DNA of 39,955 nucleotides from Alphaproteobacteria bacterium. Its GTDB lineage: Bacteria; Pseudomonadota; Alphaproteobacteria; UBA6615. Below the pieces are notes generated by a model. The model ran no database searches and was not told the origin of the DNA. It was given only the letters and a program-made list of their open reading frames with translations. The stretch's first letter is position 1, and every line of letters begins with the position of its first letter. This document shows positions 34,110 to 39,955 of this stretch, one piece after another. The stretch lies in NCBI GenBank assembly GCA_009691025.1, contig SHWB01000014.1, positions 1 to 39,955 on the forward strand. The letters are read 5' to 3'. Both the position numbers and the translations under genes were made by a program.

Positions 34110-35513
34110 GTGTTCGAATCGCTGACAGGCCGGCTCGGCGATGTGCTCGACCGTCTCAAACGCCGCGGTACGCTCGGCGCCGACGACGTCGCCGCGGCTA
34201 TGCGCGAGGTCCGTTTCGCATTGCTGGAGGCGGACGTCGCACTGCCGGTGGTGCGCGATTTTGTCGCCTCCGTGCATGAGAAGGCGGTCGGCGAGGCCGT
34301 CATCCGGTCCGTTACGCCCGGGCAGATGGTGGTCAAGATCGTTCACGACCATCTCGTAGAGATGCTCGGCGGCGGGGCCACGGACATCAACCTGGAGGCT
34401 CGCCCGCCTGTCGCCGTCATGATGGTCGGCCTGCAGGGGTCCGGCAAGACGACGACGACGGCGAAGCTCGGCGTACACCTGACCGGGACGCGCAAGCGGC
34501 GTGTCTTGATGGCCTCGCTAGACGTGCGGCGGCCGGCGGCGCAGGAACAGCTGCGCGTGCTCGGCGACCAGGCCTTGGTCTCTACGCTCGACATAGTGCC
34601 GGGCGAGACGCCGGTCGCCATCGCCAAGCGGGCGATGAACAAGGCACGCCTCGAAGGCTACGACGTCGTCCTGCTCGACACCGCCGGGCGCCTCGCCATC
34701 GACGAAGCGATGATGGCCGAGGCGAAGGCTATCCGCGAGGCGGCCCAGCCGGCCGAAACCCTGCTCGTCGCCGATGCCATGACCGGCCAGGACGCGGTTG
34801 GCACCGCGCGCGCCTTCAACGAGGCGGTGGGGCTGACCGGCATCGTGCTGACCCGCGTCGACGGCGACGCGCGCGGCGGCGCCGCTCTCTCGATGCGCGC
34901 CGTGACCGGCTGCCCGATCAAGTTCGTCGGCACCGGCGAGCGCATCGACGCGCTGGAAGCGTTCCATCCCGAGCGCGTGGCCGGCCGCATCCTCGGCATG
35001 GGCGACGTTGTCAGCCTCGTTGAGAAGGCTGTCGCCGCCGTCGAGGAGGACGAGGCGAAGAAGGTCGCGGCGAAACTCGAGCAGGGCCGCTTCGACCTCG
35101 ACGACATGGTCCAGCAGCTGCGCCAGCTCAAGAAGATGGGCGGCCTCGGCGGCGTCATGGGCCTTCTGCCGGGCGTCGCCAAGGTGCAGCGCCAGCTCAA
35201 CGACCACCGCATCGACGACCGCATGTTGCGCCATCAGGAGGCCATCATTCTCGCGATGACGCCATCCGAAAGGCGCAATCCGGCCATCCTCAAAGCTTCG
35301 CGCAAGCGGCGTATCGCCACCGGGTCTGGCACCACGGTCGAGCAGGTCAACCGCCTGCTCAAGCAGTTCCAGCAGATGCAGACCATGATGAAGACGGTAA
35401 AGAAGCGTGGCGGCCTCGGCGCTCTCTTCGGCGGCGGGGGCGGCGCGCCGATGGTACCGGGCGCCATGCCGCGCCTGCCGAGCGGCGGCCTGCCGCCCTT
35501 TGTCCGCCGCTAG
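34110..35513 (+). CDS. ffh: Signal recognition particle protein Ffh
   Basis: 467-residue SRP GTPase. N domain: FESLTGRLGDVLDRLKRRG. G domain: MMVGLQGSGKTTTTAKLGVH (P-loop), LMASLDVRRPAAQEQL, VVLLDTAGRLAIDE, and IVLTRVDGDARGGAAL (usually TKxDGDARGG; Arg here). The M domain is methionine-rich and contains MGGLGGVMGLLPGVAKV and GSGTTVEQVNRLLKQFQQM, with a glycine-rich tail. It binds signal peptides and 4.5S RNA, and partners FtsY. I use GTG 34110, since family members begin (M)FESLTGRL; the reading frame stays open to 34053 but those residues do not look native. It starts the ffh-VOC-rpsP-rimM-trmD-rplS-leuC run. Confidence 0.94.
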   Translation: MFESLTGRLGDVLDRLKRRGTLGADDVAAAMREVRFALLEADVALPVVRDFVASVHEKAVGEAVIRSVTPGQMVVKIVHDHLVEMLGGGATDINLEARPPVAVMMVGLQGSGKTTTTAKLGVHLTGTRKRRVLMASLDVRRPAAQEQLRVLGDQALVSTLDIVPGETPVAIAKRAMNKARLEGYDVVLLDTAGRLAIDEAMMAEAKAIREAAQPAETLLVADAMTGQDAVGTARAFNEAVGLTGIVLTRVDGDARGGAALSMRAVTGCPIKFVGTGERIDALEAFHPERVAGRILGMGDVVSLVEKAVAAVEEDEAKKVAAKLEQGRFDLDDMVQQLRQLKKMGGLGGVMGLLPGVAKVQRQLNDHRIDDRMLRHQEAIILAMTPSERRNPAILKASRKRRIATGSGTTVEQVNRLLKQFQQMQTMMKTVKKRGGLGALFGGGGGAPMVPGAMPRLPSGGLPPFVRR

Positions 35514-35523
35514 GCGCAAGGCG

Positions 35524-35916
35524 ATGAAATTCGCCCACATCTCGCTCGGCTGCCACGACCTCGCGGCCTCGATCGCCTTCTACGACGCGGCCCTAGCCCC
35601 GCTCGGCTACGCGCGCGGTATCACCATGGAGCGCGCCGCGGCCTGGGGCACGCCGCGCGGCACCGATGGCGAGCGGCTGTGGCTGGTCGCCCAGGCGCCC
35701 GGCGAGGCGCCGCTGGCCGCGCGCGGCACGCATGTCGCCCTCGTCGCGCCGAGCAGCGCCGCCGTCGACGCCTTCTGGCAGGCCGCGCTGGCCGCCGGCG
35801 CGAAGCCCAACGGCGCGCCCGGCCCGCGGCCCGAATATTCGCCCAACTACTACGCCGCCTTCGTCCTCGACCCGGACGGCCACAAGATCGAGGCCATGTG
35901 CCGGACGGCGGCCTGA
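35524..35916 (+). CDS. VOC-superfamily glyoxalase/dioxygenase-fold protein
   Basis: 130-residue single-domain vicinal-oxygen-chelate protein. It begins [20 protein letters not shown], the typical VOC first strand, and ends [19 protein letters not shown] with the conserved DPDGH-x-IE. The His and Glu are candidate metal ligands. This type resembles glyoxalase/bleomycin-resistance-like proteins of unknown substrate. ATG 35524 lies 10 bases after the ffh stop and 46 bases before rpsP, so it sits inside the otherwise conserved ffh-rpsP spacing, an unusual insertion. The open frame upstream of the ATG overlaps ffh and is not used. Confidence 0.82.
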   Translation: MKFAHISLGCHDLAASIAFYDAALAPLGYARGITMERAAAWGTPRGTDGERLWLVAQAPGEAPLAARGTHVALVAPSSAAVDAFWQAALAAGAKPNGAPGPRPEYSPNYYAAFVLDPDGHKIEAMCRTAA

Positions 35917-35962
35917 CCCTTCCACCGACAACCGACCTTCAGCAACGGAGCCGTTAGCAGCT

Positions 35963-36340
35963 ATGTCCCTCAAAATCCGTCTCGCCCGCGCGGGCGCCAA
36001 GAAGCGGCCCTTCTACCGCATAGTCGTCGCCGACTCGCGGATGCCGCGCGACGGCCGCTTCATCGAGCGCATCGGCGCCTACAACCCTATGGTCGATCAC
36101 GGCCACCCGGACCGCATCCGCTTCGACGAGGCGCGCGCGCGCCACTGGCTCGGTGTCGGCGCCCTGCCAACCGACCGCGTCGCCCGCTTCTTCGCTGCGG
36201 CGGGTCTCGTCCCCGCCTCGGTACGCCGCGAACAGCCGCAGAAATCCGCGCCCAAGAAGAAGGCGCAGGAGCGCGCCGTAGCGGAAGCCGCAGCCCAGGC
36301 CGCGGCTGCGAGCGAAGCCGGCGAGGCGGCGGCGAACTGA
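35963..36340 (+). CDS. rpsP: 30S ribosomal protein S16
   Basis: 125 residues: the S16 core [40 protein letters not shown], then an alphaproteobacterial C-terminal extension rich in Ala, Lys and Glu. It is a small-subunit assembly protein. The ATG at 35963 follows CAACGGAG at a good distance. It precedes rimM by 10 bases, as in the standard rpsP-rimM-trmD-rplS operon. Confidence 0.96.
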   Translation: MSLKIRLARAGAKKRPFYRIVVADSRMPRDGRFIERIGAYNPMVDHGHPDRIRFDEARARHWLGVGALPTDRVARFFAAAGLVPASVRREQPQKSAPKKKAQERAVAEAAAQAAAASEAGEAAAN

Positions 36341-36350
36341 GCGGCCGAGC

Positions 36351-36896
36351 GTGATACGTCCCGGGCGGGACCCTCGCGTCTGCCTCGGCGCCTTCGCCGG
36401 GGCGCATGGCGTGCGCGGCCTCGTCCGCATCCGGCCGTTCACGGAGGTGCCGGAGGATGTCGGCGCCTATGGCCCGGTGACGAGCGAGGACGGCAAGCGT
36501 GTGCTGGACATCACGGTCAAGGGGCGTGGACCGCGCGGCCATCTGCTGGCCGCCGTGCATGGCATCGCAGACCGCGATGCCGCGGCGGCACTGGCCGGCA
36601 TGCGCTTCTATGTCGACCGCGACCGACTGCCGCTGCCGGATGAGGAAGAGTTCTACCATGCCGACCTGGTCGGCCTCGCCGTCGAGGATACCGCCGGCCG
36701 GGCCCTCGGCACGGTAAGGGCGGTGCACGAGTATGGCGGTGGCACGGCGATCGAGTTCGCCGGGCCGGACGGGGCGGTTGCCACCGTGCCGTTCAGCCGC
36801 GCCGCCGTGCCGACGGTCGACCTCGCCGGAGGCCGCGTGGTGGTCGCGCCGGACCAGGTGATGGCCGCCGGCAGCAGACGGGAGACCGCCCGATGA
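36351..36896 (+). CDS. rimM: 16S rRNA processing protein RimM
   Basis: 181 residues. N-terminal RimM barrel: [41 protein letters not shown]-terminal PRC-barrel: [20 protein letters not shown] and [20 protein letters not shown]. It binds S19 and helps 30S head maturation. GTG start. Its stop overlaps the trmD start by four bases. Confidence 0.95.
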   Translation: MIRPGRDPRVCLGAFAGAHGVRGLVRIRPFTEVPEDVGAYGPVTSEDGKRVLDITVKGRGPRGHLLAAVHGIADRDAAAALAGMRFYVDRDRLPLPDEEEFYHADLVGLAVEDTAGRALGTVRAVHEYGGGTAIEFAGPDGAVATVPFSRAAVPTVDLAGGRVVVAPDQVMAAGSRRETAR

Positions 36897-37669
36897 CCGC
36901 CGCCATTCCGCCGATTGGGCCGTGGACCGCCAGCGTCCTGACCCTATTCCCGGCCATGTTTCCGGGGCCGCTGGGCGACAGCCTCGCCGGACGCGGCCTC
37001 GCCACCGGGCTCTGGGGGCTGGAAACGGTGGATATCCGCGGCTTCGCACCCGACCGCCACGCCACGGTGGACGACGTGCCATTCGGTGGCGGGCCGGGCA
37101 TGGTCATGCGGGCCGATGTGGTCGACGCGGCCCTGCGGGCGGCCACCGCCGGCCCGCGCGACATTGACCGGTCTCGGCCGATCGTCTATCTCACGCCGCG
37201 CGGCTGGCCTCTCAACCAGGCGCGCGTGCGTGGCCTCGCTGCGGCGCCCGGTGTGGTGCTGCTGTGCGGTCGCTACGAGGGTATCGACCAGCGTGTCCTC
37301 GACGCCTGGTCGGTCGAGGAGATCAGCCTCGGCGATTATGTGCTGTCGGGCGGCGAGATTGCCGCGCTGGCGTTGATCGACGCGGTTGTGCGGCTGCTGC
37401 CCGGGGTGATCGGCCGGGAGGAGTCGCTGGTCGAGGAGAGTTTCGAGCAGGGCCTGCTCGAGTATCCGCACTTCACCCGCCCGGCGGTCTGGACCGACCG
37501 CGGCGGGCAGGAACGGCGGGTGCCGGAGGTTCTGCTGTCGGGCCATCACGCACGCATCGCCGAGTGGCGGCGTGCCGAGGCCGAACGGGCGACGCGCGAG
37601 CGGCGGCCGGATCTGTGGACCAGGCGGACCGGGGCCGACGGCACCGGCGATGCGGCGGCAAGGAAGTAA
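36893..37669 (+). CDS. trmD: tRNA (guanine-N1-37) methyltransferase TrmD
   Basis: 258-residue SPOUT methyltransferase. It has [57 protein letters not shown] (knot, SAM site) and [20 protein letters not shown], then HFTRPAVW and [10 protein letters not shown]. It methylates G37 of tRNA to prevent frameshifting. The ATG overlaps rimM; rplS follows three bases after the stop. Confidence 0.96.
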   Translation: MTAAIPPIGPWTASVLTLFPAMFPGPLGDSLAGRGLATGLWGLETVDIRGFAPDRHATVDDVPFGGGPGMVMRADVVDAALRAATAGPRDIDRSRPIVYLTPRGWPLNQARVRGLAAAPGVVLLCGRYEGIDQRVLDAWSVEEISLGDYVLSGGEIAALALIDAVVRLLPGVIGREESLVEESFEQGLLEYPHFTRPAVWTDRGGQERRVPEVLLSGHHARIAEWRRAEAERATRERRPDLWTRRTGADGTGDAAARK

Positions 37670-37672
37670 GCG

Positions 37673-38128
37673 ATGAACACGCTGGAGCAGTTTGAAGCGC
37701 GCGAGCTGTCGAAGCTCATGGCCAGCCGCACGGTGCCGGATTTCAGCCCCGGCGACACGCTGCGCGTCAATGTGCGCGTGGTCGAAGGCACCCGCGAGCG
37801 CATCCAGGCCTATGAGGGCGTGTGCATTGCGCGCGCCAATGCCGGCCTCCACTCCTCCTTCACCGTGCGCAAGATCAGCTATGGCGAGGGCGTCGAACGC
37901 GTCTTCCCGCTGTTCAGCCCGCGCGTCGACTCGATCGAGGTGGTGCGGCGCGGCAAGGTGCGGCGCGCGAAGCTCTATTACCTGCGCGGCCGGCGCGGCA
38001 AGTCGGCGCGCATCACCGAGCGCACCACCGGCCGCAAGCAGGGCAACATCCTGGTGCCGGAAACCGGCGCCGCCGAGCGCGTCACCGAGGAGACCGTGGC
38101 CCCGGCCCTGCCCGAGGCCAACGGATGA
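37673..38128 (+). CDS. rplS: 50S ribosomal protein L19
   Basis: 151 residues: [80 protein letters not shown], then an Ala/Glu/Thr-rich tail. It sits at the 30S-50S interface. Last of the ribosomal cluster; leuC follows after about 135 bases. Confidence 0.96.
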   Translation: MNTLEQFEARELSKLMASRTVPDFSPGDTLRVNVRVVEGTRERIQAYEGVCIARANAGLHSSFTVRKISYGEGVERVFPLFSPRVDSIEVVRRGKVRRAKLYYLRGRRGKSARITERTTGRKQGNILVPETGAAERVTEETVAPALPEANG

Positions 38129-38263
38129 ACGGCGCGCCGTCGGTGACCGGACCGCTGCCGGCGGCATTTACAGCCCATCCGAACTGATTACATTACCCGG
38201 CTCCGCCGGCGTGGCCGCGTACGCCGGTGGGGAATTCAGCCACCGCGCGCGACGAGGCATGGC
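38129..38263 (+). other. Spacer between rplS and leuC with a GC hairpin
   Basis: 135 bases. A CCGGCG/CGCCGG inverted repeat around 38206-38226 could be an rplS terminator without a T-run or part of a leuC leader. No leucine-codon-rich leader peptide was found. A short frame after the rplS stop is not supported. Confidence 0.35.
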
Positions 38264-39676
38264 ATGGCCGCACCGAAGACGCTGTTCGACAAGATCTGGG
38301 ACAGCCACATCGTCCACCGCCAGGATGTCGGCACCTGCCTGATCTATATTGACCGCCACCTCGTCCACGAAGTCACCAGCCCGCAGGCCTTCGAGGGGCT
38401 GCGCATCGCCGGGCGCAAGGTGCGTCGCCCCGAGCTGACGCTCGCCGTCGCCGACCACAACGTGCCGACTACCGATCGCTCGAAGGGCATCACCGATCCG
38501 GAATCCCTGCTGCAGGTCGTCACGCTGCGCGACAATTGCCGCGATTTTGGCGTCGAGTTGTACGACATGGACGATCTGCGCCAGGGCATCGTCCACATCA
38601 TCGGCCCCGAGCAGGGCTTCACCCTGCCCGGTACCACCATCGTCTGCGGCGACAGCCACACCGCGACGCACGGCGCCTTCGGCGCTCTGGCCTTCGGCAT
38701 CGGCACCTCCGAGGTCGAGCACGTGCTGGCGACGCAGACCCTGCCGCAGCGCCCGGCGAAGAATCTGCTGGTCGAGGTGAACGGCACGCTAGCGCCGGGC
38801 GTGACCGCCAAGGACATGATCCTCGCCATCATCGGCCGCCTCGGCACCGCCGGCGGCACCGGCCATGTCATCGAGTACGCCGGCTCGGCCGTACGCGCGC
38901 TGTCGATGGAAGGCCGCATGACCGTCTGCAACATGTCGATCGAGGCCGGCGCGCGCGGCGGCATGGTGGCGCCCGACGAGAAGACCTACGCCTATCTCAA
39001 GGGCCGGCCGCTGGCGCCGACCGGCGCCGACTGGGACGCCGCAATCGCCTGGTGGAAGACGCTGCCGAGCGATGCCGGCGCGCGTTTCGACCGCGAGCTG
39101 CGCCTCGCCGCCGCCGACATCCCGCCGCAGGTCACCTGGGGCACCAGCCCGCAGGACGTGGTGCCGATCACCGGCGCCGTGCCCGATCCCGAGCGTGATG
39201 CGAAGGATGACGGACATCGCCAGGCCATGGCGCGCTCGCTGGAATACATGGACCTCGCGCCCGGCACGCGCATGACCGACGTGAAGGTCGACAAGGTGTT
39301 CATCGGCTCCTGCACCAACGGCCGCATCGAGGATCTGCGCGAGGCGGCGCAGATCGCCGCCGGCCGCAAGGTCGCCGGCCATGTGCAGGCGCTGATCGTG
39401 CCCGGCTCCGGCCTCGTCAAGGCGCAGGCCGAGCAGGAAGGCCTCGACCGCGTCTTCAAGGAAGCGGGCTTCGAGTGGCGCGAACCAGGCTGCTCGATGT
39501 GCCTCGCCATGAACGCCGACAAGCTGGAACCGGGCGAGCGCTGCGCCTCGACCTCGAACCGCAATTTCGAGGGCCGTCAGGGCCGCGGCGGACGCACGCA
39601 CCTCGTCTCTCCGGCCATGGCCGCGGCCGCCGCAATCGCCGGCAAGCTGGCCGACGTGCGCGATTTCGCGGGGTAG
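38264..39676 (+). CDS. leuC: 3-isopropylmalate dehydratase large subunit
   Basis: 470-residue aconitase-family enzyme, normal length. It shows [54 protein letters not shown], and the 4Fe-4S cysteines in [13 protein letters not shown] and GCSMCLAMN. It isomerises 2-isopropylmalate in leucine synthesis with LeuD, which is not in the window before its end. In many Alphaproteobacteria leuC follows rplS, as here. Confidence 0.95.
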   Translation: MAAPKTLFDKIWDSHIVHRQDVGTCLIYIDRHLVHEVTSPQAFEGLRIAGRKVRRPELTLAVADHNVPTTDRSKGITDPESLLQVVTLRDNCRDFGVELYDMDDLRQGIVHIIGPEQGFTLPGTTIVCGDSHTATHGAFGALAFGIGTSEVEHVLATQTLPQRPAKNLLVEVNGTLAPGVTAKDMILAIIGRLGTAGGTGHVIEYAGSAVRALSMEGRMTVCNMSIEAGARGGMVAPDEKTYAYLKGRPLAPTGADWDAAIAWWKTLPSDAGARFDRELRLAAADIPPQVTWGTSPQDVVPITGAVPDPERDAKDDGHRQAMARSLEYMDLAPGTRMTDVKVDKVFIGSCTNGRIEDLREAAQIAAGRKVAGHVQALIVPGSGLVKAQAEQEGLDRVFKEAGFEWREPGCSMCLAMNADKLEPGERCASTSNRNFEGRQGRGGRTHLVSPAMAAAAAIAGKLADVRDFAG

Positions 39677-39688
39677 AAGAGCGCCGCC

Positions 39689-39955
39689 TCAGCAGTTGGC
39701 GGCGCGCACCATGCCCGAAATGAGGAAGATGTCGACGATCAGCCAGATGATGACGACCAGGCCGAGGAGCGGGCCGACGCCGACGACGCTGAGCACGATG
39801 CTGAGGATCGTCAGCAGCAGGATGATGATCGCCGACCGCGTGGCGCCGAGATAGAAGCGGTGGATGCCGAGATAACCGAGGAAAAACCACAGTACGTAGG
39901 CGAGCAGCATCGACTTGTCGCCGCGGACATCGGGCGCCGGCTGGGTATCGGTCAT
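39689..39955 (-). CDS. TM2-domain membrane protein
   Basis: 88 residues, start ATG exactly at the window edge (39953-39955). A hydrophilic Asp/Lys N terminus is followed by two membrane helices in the TM2 pattern: LLAYVLWFFLGYLGIHRFYL, with the conserved G-x-H-RFYLG turn, then a second Leu/Ile-rich segment. Function is unknown for the family. It converges on leuC with 12 bases between stops. Confidence 0.87.
   Translation of the reverse strand: MTDTQPAPDVRGDKSMLLAYVLWFFLGYLGIHRFYLGATRSAIIILLLTILSIVLSVVGVGPLLGLVVIIWLIVDIFLISGMVRAANC

Noticed and set aside
1-39955. Prophage, integrative element, toxin-antitoxin or defence island
   Set aside because: No integrase, transposase, nuclease, methyltransferase of restriction type, or small toxin-antitoxin pair was recognised on either strand.

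Overview
High-GC Alphaproteobacterial chromosome, most like the Rhodospirillales by gene content and order (my inference; no database was used). The right-hand part carries two conserved housekeeping blocks. One is dapF-mtaB-ftsY-ispZ on the minus strand with an XRE regulator beside it. The other is ffh-(VOC)-rpsP-rimM-trmD-rplS-leuC on the plus strand, followed by a small TM2-domain membrane protein. These genes read through without interruption.

The left-hand 29 kb is accessory metabolism. It holds an ABC-2 permease remnant, a class D flavin monooxygenase, a polysaccharide deacetylase, a MetE-like core protein, a quinone reductase/aldo-keto reductase/cupin cluster, a TRAP solute-binding protein, a TauD-type dioxygenase, an orphan molybdenum hydroxylase large subunit, tandem ACMSD-type amidohydrolases, an Ldh2-type dehydrogenase with a luciferase-like monooxygenase, a homodimeric 2-oxoacid dehydrogenase E1 divergent from an Lrp regulator, an amidase, a gentisate-type dioxygenase, an FkbM methyltransferase and pgk. 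The theme is uptake and oxidative breakdown of aromatic or organic acids, plus surface or adhesion proteins.

The most striking property is decay. Twelve genes between 1 and 29 kb are broken, by 26 in-frame stop codons and about eleven frameshifts in my reading. The housekeeping genes from 29.4 kb onward are clean. Several broken genes also lost catalytic residues: the 5'-nucleotidase-like gene lost its metal motifs, one aldo-keto reductase its catalytic lysine, one cupin its metal-binding glutamate, and the amidase its start codon. This fits ongoing pseudogenisation under relaxed selection, as in a lineage shrinking its genome, better than a recoded stop codon or uniform sequencing error. Homopolymer-associated indels mean some frameshifts could still be assembly errors.

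A functional thread in the losses is surface adhesion. Two LapG-like transglutaminase-type cysteine proteases and an RTX repeat protein are all broken here. No transposase, phage gene, CRISPR array, rRNA or tRNA was recognised. I did not find a convincing novel defence or mobile system.
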